A stretch of 51,455 nt of DNA from an uncultured Bacteroidales bacterium (GCA_902788315.1 CADAJS010000020.1:1-51455); one strand, 5' to 3'; shown: positions 43,270 through 51,046, numbered from the stretch's first letter. Numbers and translations: made by a program. Notes: generated by a model not told the origin, from the sequence alone.

Positions 43270-44973
43270 ATGGTACTCGAATATCTGATAAAGTCGGCCT
43301 TCGTGCTCACGCTCATGTACGGATGTTTCGCCTGGCTGCTGCGTCGCGAGACATTTCATCGCCTCAACCGCGTCCTGCTGCTGAGCATCCTCGGCGCGTC
43401 GCTGCTGCTGCCTCTCGTGCAGATACGTCCGGCAATCATGCTTGAAGTGGACACACCCACATACTTGACCCAGGCGATGGAGTTCTTCGCTACGCCGGCG
43501 ACCGAACAGCCTGAGGCACTTCAGGTGGAAGAGAGCAGGTCGGAATCCCCCGTCACGGTGTCGGAAGAGTCTTCTGCCGCCCCGGCTCCCGAGCACGTCG
43601 GAGGGTCTTTCCTCCGCCATCTGAACGTGCGTGCCTGCCTAATGGGCATCTATCTGCTGGGCTTGGGCGTGGTGCTTGTGCGTCTGTTGCTCGAATTGCG
43701 TCAGCTCATCGCCTCGCTGCGAGGCGGCATGCGGCTGCGCGACCCGAGCGGCGCCACACTTGTGGTTCGCTCGGCCAGCTTTCCCCCCTACAGTTTCTTC
43801 CGCTTTATCGTGGTCAGCGTGGAAGACTATGAACAAAACCGCGAACCAGTACTGACTCACGAACGAGCCCATGTACGGCTCGGCCATTCGTGGGACATTC
43901 TGTTGCTCCAGGTGGTGCAGGCCGTCCAGTGGTTCAATCCCTTCGTGTGGATGATGGGTCAGGACCTGCGGGCGCTGCACGAATATGAGGCCGACGAGGC
44001 CGTCCTGAATCATGGCATCGATGCAATGAGATATCAACAGCTTCTGGTGACGAAAGCCGTAGGGGCGCGACTGCAGACGCTCTCCAACAGCCTGAGCCGT
44101 CACTCACTCAAACAACGTTTCGTTATGATGCACAGAAAGAAATCCCATGCATGGAGCGCAGCCAAGTCTGCCCTCCTGCTCCCCCTCACGGCCTTCACCC
44201 TGATGGCCTTTGCCAAACCCACGTATTACATCTACACGCCAGACGATGCGGATAAGGACTCACAGACGGAGAAGCACGTCATCCCTCTGGTCGAGGGCCT
44301 CTCGTATGCCGAACAGATGGAACGCTCGAAGGGTCGTGCCGTCTCGCCCCTCATCATCTCGCCCGACGAGAAGAATCCTGTGATACGCAAGAGAGGCAAC
44401 ATGTACATCCTGCGCTGGACAGCCGGCACTTGGGTGGTGACAAACGCTGGTGGCTCCTTCGTCGAGAACCACTCCGAAAATGAGATCGGCCTGCCGGCCG
44501 AAAAGGTCACGATGATGCTCGATGGCGAGCCCTTCGATTTCGACCACATTCCCGACATCCCGGCCTCAGCAATCCGCAAGATGGAGCGCCACCACAAGGG
44601 CAACGGATACGGCACCGTGAACCTCATCACATCGGCTGTGGAGGTACCTGACAGCGTGCCGGGCAATGTCAATCCCGAACTCTCCATCCTCATCACGGGC
44701 GTGGTGCCCGAAGGCTCCTATTGGCGCACGTCCATCTACCAGAAGAGCGGTCGCAACGACAGCTTCGACTGGCACACGTATGCCTCCTATACCACCTGGA
44801 CCGACCGTGCAGAAAACGTGCGCCTCCATCTCCGCAACGTCGTCTGTCGCCCCGACCACCATGTCTATGTGAACGTCACTCGCCAGGGCGAACGCCACCT
44901 GCATCGCCTCAAGGACATCATGAAGGAATGTGGCGTGGAGCACTACACCATCCGACACGAAAGCGAAATGTAA
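43270..44973 (+). CDS. BlaR1-like M56 membrane metallopeptidase with unusual C-terminal domain
   Basis: About 567 residues. N-terminal helices (VLTLMYGCFAWLLRR, LLLSILGASLLLPLVQI, LMGIYLLGLGVVLVRLLLEL) precede the M56 zinc site HERAHVRLGH with a following LHEYEADEAVL Glu region. A transmembrane helix follows at about 300-315. The extracytoplasmic C-terminus (about 240 residues) is not a penicillin-binding sensor domain: it lacks SxxK/SxN-like motifs and contains a TonB-box/plug-like stretch (IRKMERHHKGNGYGTVNLIT). Paired with the BlaI-type repressor, it probably senses an envelope signal and inactivates the repressor. Confidence 0.85.
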   Translation: MVLEYLIKSAFVLTLMYGCFAWLLRRETFHRLNRVLLLSILGASLLLPLVQIRPAIMLEVDTPTYLTQAMEFFATPATEQPEALQVEESRSESPVTVSEESSAAPAPEHVGGSFLRHLNVRACLMGIYLLGLGVVLVRLLLELRQLIASLRGGMRLRDPSGATLVVRSASFPPYSFFRFIVVSVEDYEQNREPVLTHERAHVRLGHSWDILLLQVVQAVQWFNPFVWMMGQDLRALHEYEADEAVLNHGIDAMRYQQLLVTKAVGARLQTLSNSLSRHSLKQRFVMMHRKKSHAWSAAKSALLLPLTAFTLMAFAKPTYYIYTPDDADKDSQTEKHVIPLVEGLSYAEQMERSKGRAVSPLIISPDEKNPVIRKRGNMYILRWTAGTWVVTNAGGSFVENHSENEIGLPAEKVTMMLDGEPFDFDHIPDIPASAIRKMERHHKGNGYGTVNLITSAVEVPDSVPGNVNPELSILITGVVPEGSYWRTSIYQKSGRNDSFDWHTYASYTTWTDRAENVRLHLRNVVCRPDHHVYVNVTRQGERHLHRLKDIMKECGVEHYTIRHESEM

Positions 44974-45129
44974 ACTGCATAATCGGATATACACACACAT
45001 ATTAATTGGTTTTCCATGCGTCCCGTCCGTGAGGATAGGGCGCATGGGGGCGTTACGGCCTGCCAGGACGTCCTCAGCCCCCATACCAGCACCCGCGGCA
45101 ATTCAGGCAAAAAAGTTTTCCCATATTTC
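44974..45129. other. Gene-free stretch with alternative stem-loops
   Basis: CATGCG (45015-45020) can pair with CGCATG (45041-45046), or ATGGGGGC (45044-45051) with GCCCCCAT (45077-45084) around a nested GGACGTCC. The two stems share three bases and so exclude each other. No gene fits here; it may be the 3' end of the M56 transcript or a regulatory RNA. Confidence 0.45.
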
Positions 45130-45160
45130 TTTGAATCGCTCTCGTTTATTCGTATCTTTG
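45130..45160 (+). promoter_or_regulatory. Promoter of the HU-like gene
   Basis: TTTG at 45130-45133 and TATCTTTG at 45153-45160 are 19 bases apart, with CGTTTATTCG before the -7 box, nearly the extended form seen at 26072, 34156 and 34687. Confidence 0.7.
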
Positions 45161-45202
45161 CAGTCGAAAGTATTCATCTAAAAGATTAGGGAGGAACAGA
45201 CT

Positions 45203-45832
45203 ATGCCACGCAAGACAGACGGATTACCATTCGAGGTACACCGCTCGCCCAGCCAGGACGAAGAAGGTCGCTCCGTGCTCTATGCCACTCCGCAGAGCGA
45301 CCGCACGAGAGAGTTTAGTGAATTGGAAAGCATGGTGGAAATGAAAAGCGCCCTAAGGAAGGGCGAACTGCAGAGTGCCCTCTATGCCTTTATGGACGAG
45401 TGCAGCTTCTGGCTTGCCGATGGCTATCGCATCCAGTCGCCCTTAGGCACGTTCTCGCTGAGGCTGGGCATGAAGCGTAAGGTGACGAGCCCGAACGAGG
45501 TACGCCACGATGATGTGGAGTTCAAGGGCATCGAGTTCCATCCCTCTGCCGATTTCCTGCGCGCGATAAGACGACGGATAGGCAACAGCGGATTCCGCTA
45601 TGTACGCAAGGCCGACTCCACACTCCTGATACGCAACGAGGAGGAGATGCAGAAGGCACTGTACCGGAGCATTCACCCCGAAGGAGATTACACGACGGTG
45701 CCCAGCTTTATGTTCCACAGCGGTCTGTCAAAATATGCCGCAACGAAAATGCTCAAACGTTGGTGCGAGGGCAACAAGCCGCTGCTCAGGTCGCGCCGGG
45801 TGGGCCACTCCGTCATTTACGAGCTAGTATAG
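45203..45832 (+). CDS. HU-like (HU-HIG type) DNA-binding protein
   Basis: About 209 residues. The first about 130 residues follow the Bacteroidota HU-like pattern (MPRKTDGLPFEV start; ALRKGELQSALYAFMDECS; SPLGTFSLRLG), where an IHF/HU fold is expected with an arginine/lysine-rich arm (RIGNSGFRYVRKAD). Residues 150-209 form a small helix-turn-helix-like tail ending with RSRRVGHSVIYELV. Such proteins probably bind and bend DNA. The gene has its own promoter and is followed by a 22-base-period GC-rich array; a deleted relative of the whole cassette is inferred at 21.7 kb. Binding to the array is a hypothesis. Confidence 0.8.
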   Translation: MPRKTDGLPFEVHRSPSQDEEGRSVLYATPQSDRTREFSELESMVEMKSALRKGELQSALYAFMDECSFWLADGYRIQSPLGTFSLRLGMKRKVTSPNEVRHDDVEFKGIEFHPSADFLRAIRRRIGNSGFRYVRKADSTLLIRNEEEMQKALYRSIHPEGDYTTVPSFMFHSGLSKYAATKMLKRWCEGNKPLLRSRRVGHSVIYELV

Positions 45833-45870
45833 TCATAATTTCTAACGCAAAGCGCATAAGATTTCGACCT

Positions 45871-46084
45871 TAGCCGCCCCGGGCCGTCTGGTTAGACGCC
45901 TCGGGCCGTCCGAATAGACGCCCCGGGCCGTCCAACCGTCCGCCCCGAGCCTTTCTCCCTCTCCACCCAGCTGCATCTCCCTCTCCACCCGCCTGCGTCT
46001 CCCTCTCCACCCAGCTGCATCTCCCCTTCCACCCGGATGCGTCTCCATCTCCACCCAGCTGCATCTCCCTCTCCACCCAGCTGC
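45871..46084. repeat. Degenerate 22-base-period array, copy B
   Basis: About ten 22-base blocks run from 45871. The first four have CCCCGGGCCGTCC-like cores and align with copy A at 21793. From 45959 the unit becomes CTCCACCCAGCTGCATCTCC-like, repeated five to six times with few changes. The phase stays at 22 bases across both sections. No open frame through the array is credible because 22 is not divisible by three. The gene-free interval 45833-46286 contains only this array and the sigma gene promoter. Confidence 0.85.
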
Positions 46085-46186
46085 TTATCACAGTGCATGC
46101 CTGAGTGAAAATACCGTCCGCCCTTTGTCCTATAGTCACGAAGAATATCTGAGCGAGAATAAAAAAACTTTTTTTCTCCGATTTCG

Positions 46187-46217
46187 TTTCTAATATTAAA
46201 TTATCTTTGTAACTTTG
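46187..46217 (+). promoter_or_regulatory. Promoter of the sigma-factor gene
   Basis: TTTC at 46187-46190 and TAACTTTG at 46210-46217 are 19 bases apart. This sets the transcription start near 46225 and argues against any start codon before the ATGs at 46242 or 46287. Confidence 0.6.
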
Positions 46218-46286
46218 CGCAGTCCACGTGTTGTTCGTCGGATGTTTCGATTATTTGGACTTAATTTACTCGTCATAGGAATTAAT

Positions 46287-46925
46287 ATGTGTGAAATACA
46301 TACTGCTACGGAGAATAGAAGAATAGAAGAACAGGAAGCGATTCAAAGGAACGAATTCGCTTTCAAATACCTGAAGAAAGTTTATGACTTTAAAAATGAT
46401 GATGATGTTTATGATGTGATTCAGGACGCGAATGTGGTCTTTTATAAGAAGATTTGTCAGCCGGATTTTATACTTAGATCTTCTCTGAGCAACTTTTTTA
46501 TTGGTATCTGCAAAAATGTTGCAATGAATTTTTTTTCGAGGAATAAACGCCACTCAACAGATGCCATTGACAAACTTGATGATTTATCTTCTCGCCACTC
46601 AACAGATGCCATTGATAAGCTTGATAATTTGTCTTCTCGTCGTTCAAAAGACCTGGTGGAAAAACTTATGGTTACAAATAGTCCCGAGAGGATTCTGATA
46701 ATGAATGAAAAAAAGAAATATATCCATGAATTACTAAAGAACATGCCAGGACACTGCCATAAACTGCTTTGGAATCATTACGGCTTAGGATTCTCGTGGA
46801 GAGAGTTGGCTTGTGAGGTCGATTTGGCCAATGAGAATTCAGCCAAGACGTCCGGATTCCGTTGCATGGAGAGATTTAGACGGGTATACAATGAGAGATT
46901 GAAGGATGCCGGTATAATTTGTTAG
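46287..46925 (+). CDS. ECF-like sigma-70 factor
   Basis: About 212 residues from the ATG at 46287 (46242 is an alternative). Region 2 is recognisable in DVIQDANVVFYKKI and FFIGICKNVAMNFFSRN, and region 4 in YIHELLKNMPGHCHKLLWNH with a degenerate helix-turn-helix (FSWRELACEVDLANENSAKT). The linker contains a 15-residue unit (RHSTDAIDKLDDLSS) duplicated in tandem, plus a third partial copy. It is AT-richer than most of the window. It is followed after ten bases by a membrane protein with an anti-sigma-like N-terminus, so it is probably kept inactive at the membrane. DNA-binding targets are unknown. Confidence 0.8.
   Translation: MCEIHTATENRRIEEQEAIQRNEFAFKYLKKVYDFKNDDDVYDVIQDANVVFYKKICQPDFILRSSLSNFFIGICKNVAMNFFSRNKRHSTDAIDKLDDLSSRHSTDAIDKLDNLSSRRSKDLVEKLMVTNSPERILIMNEKKKYIHELLKNMPGHCHKLLWNHYGLGFSWRELACEVDLANENSAKTSGFRCMERFRRVYNERLKDAGIIC
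46548..46637 (+). repeat. 45-base tandem duplication in the sigma-factor linker
   Basis: Two in-frame 45-base copies (46548-46592, 46593-46637) encode RHSTDAIDKLD(D/N)LSS; a third, diverged copy begins at 46638 (RRSKDLVEKL). Differences are mostly synonymous. Confidence 0.9.
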
Positions 46926-46935
46926 GGTTGATATT

Positions 46936-47754
46936 ATGGAGAATTTTGATAGAATAGATGCCTACCTTTCGGGAGAAATGACTTCTGAAGAGGAAAAAGC
47001 ATTTGAACTTGATTTGAAGAATGACAAGACCTTACGGGATGAGACCGAACCTCTTCTGCTGCTTGCTCAGGTAATGCGTGAGGAGCAGATGAAGAAAGAC
47101 GAGATTACAATTGACGTGGCAAGACAATGGTCTCCCAAAGAATTTGAGCAGCAAATGGCAAACCGCAGAAAGATTCTTTCTGAGAAGAAATTGTCACCTG
47201 AAGATAAAGCACCCACTACGTCCTCGAGAGAGAATGGTTTGCACATTTCTGTGTGGCCTGAGGCTATTGCTGCATGGTCTATTCCATCAACACGAGCAAG
47301 CGAAACGTTTTTGCGCATTTCTGTGTGGTCTGGGGCTATTGCTGCTGTTATAGCCTTGGTATTCTTTGTGCCTACGTTCTTTTTTCAGCGTTCGGCTCAT
47401 AATACGTTCTCTGACTATTATTTGCCACTTCAAGATAATTCACTTATTCGTGGAGACGGGAGTGAGGGAGACAACCTGGTGTCTCTGTCAAATTATGTGG
47501 GCGAAGCTACAGGTCAGGACTTAAAGGAGGCAATCCGAATGTTGAAAGAGATGCATGAGGAGAATCCTGTTGATTCTGTTTCTTGGTATCTGGCTTTAGC
47601 ATACATAAAGGACAAACAAATAGATGAAGCTCGTACCTTATTAAAGAACATTGCTCCAGATTCCCAGTTCGGCAAACAAGCGAAGGAGTTGATTGACAGA
47701 CTGGACAACCAGAATCTCATCATCAAGTGGGGTTCCCTGCTGGACGGATTATAA
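46936..47754 (+). CDS. Putative membrane anti-sigma factor with TPR tail
   Basis: About 272 residues. The N-terminus (IDAYLSGEMTSEEEKAFELD, then LKNDKTLRDE) matches the start of Bacteroidota anti-sigma and TPR-linked membrane proteins. One transmembrane helix lies at about 131-151 (WSGAIAAVIALVFFVPTFFF). After it the protein is predicted periplasmic, with at least one TPR-like pair (DSVSWYLALAYIKDKQIDEA). Inside, ISVWxxAIAA occurs twice, from a 35-base duplication at 47239-47273 and 47311-47345. The final LLDGL is encoded by a palindrome shared with the convergent CHAT gene. Anti-sigma function is inferred from position and N-terminus; it has no zinc-finger motif. Confidence 0.65.
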   Translation: MENFDRIDAYLSGEMTSEEEKAFELDLKNDKTLRDETEPLLLLAQVMREEQMKKDEITIDVARQWSPKEFEQQMANRRKILSEKKLSPEDKAPTTSSRENGLHISVWPEAIAAWSIPSTRASETFLRISVWSGAIAAVIALVFFVPTFFFQRSAHNTFSDYYLPLQDNSLIRGDGSEGDNLVSLSNYVGEATGQDLKEAIRMLKEMHEENPVDSVSWYLALAYIKDKQIDEARTLLKNIAPDSQFGKQAKELIDRLDNQNLIIKWGSLLDGL

Positions 47755-47766
47755 TCCGTCCAGCAG
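47737..47766. terminator. Perfect 30-base palindrome at the convergent stop codons
   Basis: Bases 47737-47751 are the exact reverse complement of 47752-47766. The palindrome encodes L-L-D-G-L-stop on both strands, so the anti-sigma-like protein and the CHAT protein share the same last five residues; the genes overlap by six bases (47749-47754). It could form a strong hairpin in either transcript and end both. Confidence 0.85.
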
Positions 47767-50733
47767 TATGAATGCCGCCCAGTATCTGGGTGATGCATAT
47801 ACCCCATTCTTATATTCCCGTAAGTGTCGTTGAGCTTCCAACAGAGATTCTTGTTTGCTCTTACCCGAAAGATAGTTCTTGTAGAATTCGTCCATTAGGA
47901 TTGCAGTGGCCTGATCGTCCACTTTCCACAGGCTCATCAGTATGCTTTTCACACCGGCGTTCTTGAAACCACGTTGCAGACCGAAGACGCCCTCACCTGA
48001 TGTGATCTCTCCCAGTCCAGTCTGGCAGGCAGACAGGGCTACAAGTTCCATTCCCCGTAAATCCAATGACGCGATTTCCTCCGCCGTCAGTATCCCGTCT
48101 TCTGCAGTCTCGGGAATAGGTTCATGTTTCAGGGCATGATTGCAGCCAGCGAGCAGCAGTCCCGATCGTGTCATGGCCTTGTCTTCACTGTATTTTGGTC
48201 TGTCTTCGCCCATCATCATTACCAGTTGTGTCCGTATGTCTTCGCGTTTCGTTGTCTCTTCTGCCAGATAAAATCCATGTGTGGCGATGTGCAGCAGGGC
48301 GTTCTTTCCTCCGTCCAAATGCTTGAATGTTTCTTCTGTACCCAGTGTGTCCGAGTAGTAGGTGCAGGGGATTAACCGTCTTTTCATTCTGCCGGCAATC
48401 CTGATGGATTCCTTCTTTGTGCCTGGCAGATAGTTTACCTTGCCACCCAGCCTCAGAGAATCCACGGATGCCCGATCGACATACACATCTTCCTTCATTG
48501 TGTCTAACGGAACGCTCATTTGTGCATTGTAGTCCAACCCTCCATATACTATGCCGCCATGCCCGCCGTGTGCAAAGGCGAACTGTCGTCTTTGGCAGAG
48601 AATGGCTGCAGTCCCAGCCAGCAAGCATACGACAAGGGATGCCCATTCGGCTTTTCCCCACTTCCGCCTCTTTGCACTGATACCTCCAAGGCACAGCAGG
48701 CCCAGTATGCCAGCTGCGGCAAACATCCGGCTGACGGGTATCACCCATTTCCCGTTCTCTGCGGGTTCTCCCATGACTATCTGTCGCGTGGAGGAGAGGC
48801 GGTACAGGTTGTATCTTTCTTGCATGGGGCGTTCTTCTGTGTCTGGCAGGTATTCGATGCCGATGCGATGCAGCTCACCGGATGGCGCGAAATATATGTT
48901 CTTCACTCCCTTCAACTCCTCGCCCAGCGGTTCCCATACCAGTCTGTACATGGCATCGCTCTCGTAGTAAGTCGAATCGGGGATGGCATCCAACTGTTTC
49001 TTCTCAAACAGTGTGACGAGGTGTGGGTGGTCATAGCCCTGTTTCAGGGCAAGGGCGATGTACATCGTGCTGTCCTCGGTGAGAGGAAAGTCCAGGAATT
49101 CCAGAGCAATGTCTTCTTTCCCTAACTTCTGTTCCACATCCCTCCATGTCAGTTTTAGGTTGCGCATCATGTCTCCGTATGCTTCTGACATTTTCATTAA
49201 TTCTTTCTCTTGCTCCACAATGACGTAGTGCAGCGAGTCTGCATCCATGTATCTTTCTTTGATAGGCTTCTCAATGAGTTTGTTGTACATAGAGAGGCTT
49301 CCGGTCAGTTCTTCATATTTCGCTAATGCCATCGTATCCCCACTTTCCAGTATCAGCTTGCGTGCCTCAATGTCGGTTTGCAAAAGAAAACCTTTGGCAA
49401 ACAGTGCACTTTTATCATAGAGATTGTCTATTGCCTCGGGTGACTGTATCATGTAAACATATTTAGGGTATTCTTCTGTAAATATCATTTTTCTGTCTTT
49501 CCAATATTTTTTTCGAATAGAGCCAATACTTATGTCGCACATTGTAGAATCTTCTATGTTAACATCTTCTGTTTTCAAACGTAAGGCTTCATCGTAGTTT
49601 CCTACTTTGAAATAATACAGCGCTTTTTTTCTTAGTATTTTTTGAAAATCCATCTCTAAACATATCTTCAAAGCATTCGTATTCAGACGTATTGCTTCAT
49701 TATAATTTCCCATGCAGTAGTAGATGTGAGCTAACCAGCTTAAAGTATATGCATATAGATGATTGTCTGGACCATACATAATTCTGTCAATTTCCGCTGA
49801 TTCCTTGCTTAACCGGATGGCTTTTTGATAACGGCGTATATCTACGTAGTATTCAGCCAACCCTTTAAGGGCTGAAGAGTGGACAAAGCTTGTTGTACCA
49901 TACAATTTTTTACTAACTTCTATGGCCTCTTTTCTAAGCTGTATGGCTTCAGCGTGTAGCCCGTTGTTAAAATAATCATCAGCTAACTGTTCGAGGCTCA
50001 AAATGTATCTATGATTTTTCATGTCTAATTTATTGCCCCATATCTTTATGGCCTCAGATTCAAAGTTTAAATATTCCGATATGTTGCCGATTTTTTTATA
50101 ATAAGATGATATGTTGAATAATGCCTCAACATAGTGCATATTATTGATACCATATACATTCTTAGCTGCGTTTAATGCTTCTGTTGCAAATCTAATAGCT
50201 TCTGGGTAGTCGGGCAGTTCCAATAAACAGTTCGTTAGAGTGTTTATTGAATTAATATACTCAGGATTTGCAGTTCCAAGTTTTTCTTTCCAAATCTCCA
50301 TTATTATTGTCTCTTGTCGAATAACTTCTTTGTACCTGAACATTTCAGAATTTGTATATAAGAATTTATTGATGGCTTTATTCCAAAGAACTCTTTTCAA
50401 TAACTTTGTTACTTTTTTTACTTCTTTTATGGCTATAGTACTATTGCCATTTTGAAAATAATATATTGCCAAATTTTGTAGTTCTGCGATATAGTCAGGA
50501 TGTTCTTGATTCCATATCCTTTTTTTTATCTCAACTATTTCCAACTGATACTTTATTGCTTCTTCGCTGTTGTTGGAATAATAATAGTACTTGGCTTGTT
50601 GCGCCAAAGATACTGTGTAGCTGAGTAATGCCTTATCTTTTTCTGTCAAATCCTTACTACTCTTTAGTCTCTCTGCGGGAACTTGTAATATATTGAAAAA
50701 CATAATGATGAAAAGAAAACCTCGGATTGTCAT
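47749..50733 (-). CDS. TPR-CHAT protease with inserted transmembrane hairpin
   Basis: About 994 residues. An N-terminal hydrophobic segment (FLFIIMFFNIL) is a signal or anchor. Residues about 40-390 contain degenerate TPRs (YIAELQNLAIYYFQNGNSTI, YTLSWLAHIYYCMGNYNEAI). From about 540 the CHAT (caspase-like) region begins, with catalytic His819 in LLHIATHG and Cys903 in LVALSACQTG. Between them and the preceding strands (YRLSSTRQIV at 644-653; GGIVYGGLDYN at 726-736) lies an unusual insert with two hydrophobic helices (residues about 663-684 and 698-712) and a basic loop (AKRRKWGK). The C-terminal CHAT half is GC-richer than the TPR half. CHAT proteases cleave protein partners; it faces the sigma/anti-sigma pair. 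Confidence 0.85.
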   Translation of the reverse strand: MTIRGFLFIIMFFNILQVPAERLKSSKDLTEKDKALLSYTVSLAQQAKYYYYSNNSEEAIKYQLEIVEIKKRIWNQEHPDYIAELQNLAIYYFQNGNSTIAIKEVKKVTKLLKRVLWNKAINKFLYTNSEMFRYKEVIRQETIIMEIWKEKLGTANPEYINSINTLTNCLLELPDYPEAIRFATEALNAAKNVYGINNMHYVEALFNISSYYKKIGNISEYLNFESEAIKIWGNKLDMKNHRYILSLEQLADDYFNNGLHAEAIQLRKEAIEVSKKLYGTTSFVHSSALKGLAEYYVDIRRYQKAIRLSKESAEIDRIMYGPDNHLYAYTLSWLAHIYYCMGNYNEAIRLNTNALKICLEMDFQKILRKKALYYFKVGNYDEALRLKTEDVNIEDSTMCDISIGSIRKKYWKDRKMIFTEEYPKYVYMIQSPEAIDNLYDKSALFAKGFLLQTDIEARKLILESGDTMALAKYEELTGSLSMYNKLIEKPIKERYMDADSLHYVIVEQEKELMKMSEAYGDMMRNLKLTWRDVEQKLGKEDIALEFLDFPLTEDSTMYIALALKQGYDHPHLVTLFEKKQLDAIPDSTYYESDAMYRLVWEPLGEELKGVKNIYFAPSGELHRIGIEYLPDTEERPMQERYNLYRLSSTRQIVMGEPAENGKWVIPVSRMFAAAGILGLLCLGGISAKRRKWGKAEWASLVVCLLAGTAAILCQRRQFAFAHGGHGGIVYGGLDYNAQMSVPLDTMKEDVYVDRASVDSLRLGGKVNYLPGTKKESIRIAGRMKRRLIPCTYYSDTLGTEETFKHLDGGKNALLHIATHGFYLAEETTKREDIRTQLVMMMGEDRPKYSEDKAMTRSGLLLAGCNHALKHEPIPETAEDGILTAEEIASLDLRGMELVALSACQTGLGEITSGEGVFGLQRGFKNAGVKSILMSLWKVDDQATAILMDEFYKNYLSGKSKQESLLEAQRHLREYKNGVYASPRYWAAFILLDGL

Positions 50734-50741
50734 ATTCTTTG

Positions 50742-50774
50742 CAAATTTAGGCGTATGTTTTGCAAAATTAGCAA
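50742..50774 (-). promoter_or_regulatory. Candidate promoter of the CHAT gene
   Basis: On the minus strand TAAATTTG (rc of 50742-50749) has TTGC (rc of 50771-50774) 21 bases upstream. It ends only eight bases before the ATG at 50733, so the transcript would be almost leaderless. A second possible -7 box, TAATTTTG (rc of 50763-50770), would leave a leader of about 20 bases. Confidence 0.45.
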
Positions 50775-50803
50775 GAATTTCGGGATGTATCTATTTCTTT
50801 CTC

Positions 50804-50902
50804 AAAAAAGTTCATCTATGATGTTTATCTTTTCAATTCTGATGGGACTATATGAGTAGAGAACTAAACCAAAGTTTAACCAATATAACAAAAACAATTA
50901 TG
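50804..50902 (+). repeat. Duplicated leader region, copy 1
   Basis: Bases 50804-50902 are highly similar to 51087-51182; both end in AATTATG, the proposed start of a gene. Differences are substitutions and small indels (for example ATGAGTAGAGAACTAAACC against ATGGATAGAGAACCAAACC). Confidence 0.85.
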
Positions 50903-51046
50903 GAGTTTACCATTTTGTGTATCATCTACATCGCAGTGTGCAAGGGAATCTGTGCGCTGCTGGGTCTGGAGGACTTTAACAAGCAGGCATGGGTGTATGC
51001 CATCGTGAGTGTCTTATGGGGTTTCATCATCCGGAACTATCTTTAG
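50900..51046 (+). CDS. Small two-helix membrane protein
   Basis: About 48 residues from the ATG at 50900, chosen because that start is equivalent to the start of the downstream gene after the duplicated leader; an upstream ATG at 50852 lies inside the leader. Two hydrophobic helices (FTILCIIYIAVCKGICALLG; AWVYAIVSVLWGFII) form a hairpin with a basic end (RNYL). No family was recognised. Its own duplicated leader links it to the following secreted protein. Confidence 0.6.
   Translation: MEFTILCIIYIAVCKGICALLGLEDFNKQAWVYAIVSVLWGFIIRNYL

Noticed and set aside
45871..46084. Minus-strand repetitive proteins through the 22-base array
   Set aside because: The period is not a multiple of three, so the frames are low-complexity by-products of the repeat rather than genes.
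46161..46175. A-run/T-run inverted repeat as a terminator
   Set aside because: Seven A and seven T around one C make only a weak, GC-free stem; it may simply be part of the AT-rich promoter region.
46215..46286. N-terminal extension of the sigma factor from the TTG at 46215
   Set aside because: The TTG lies within the -7 promoter element, so it would not be on the transcript; the ATG at 46287 (or 46242) is preferred.
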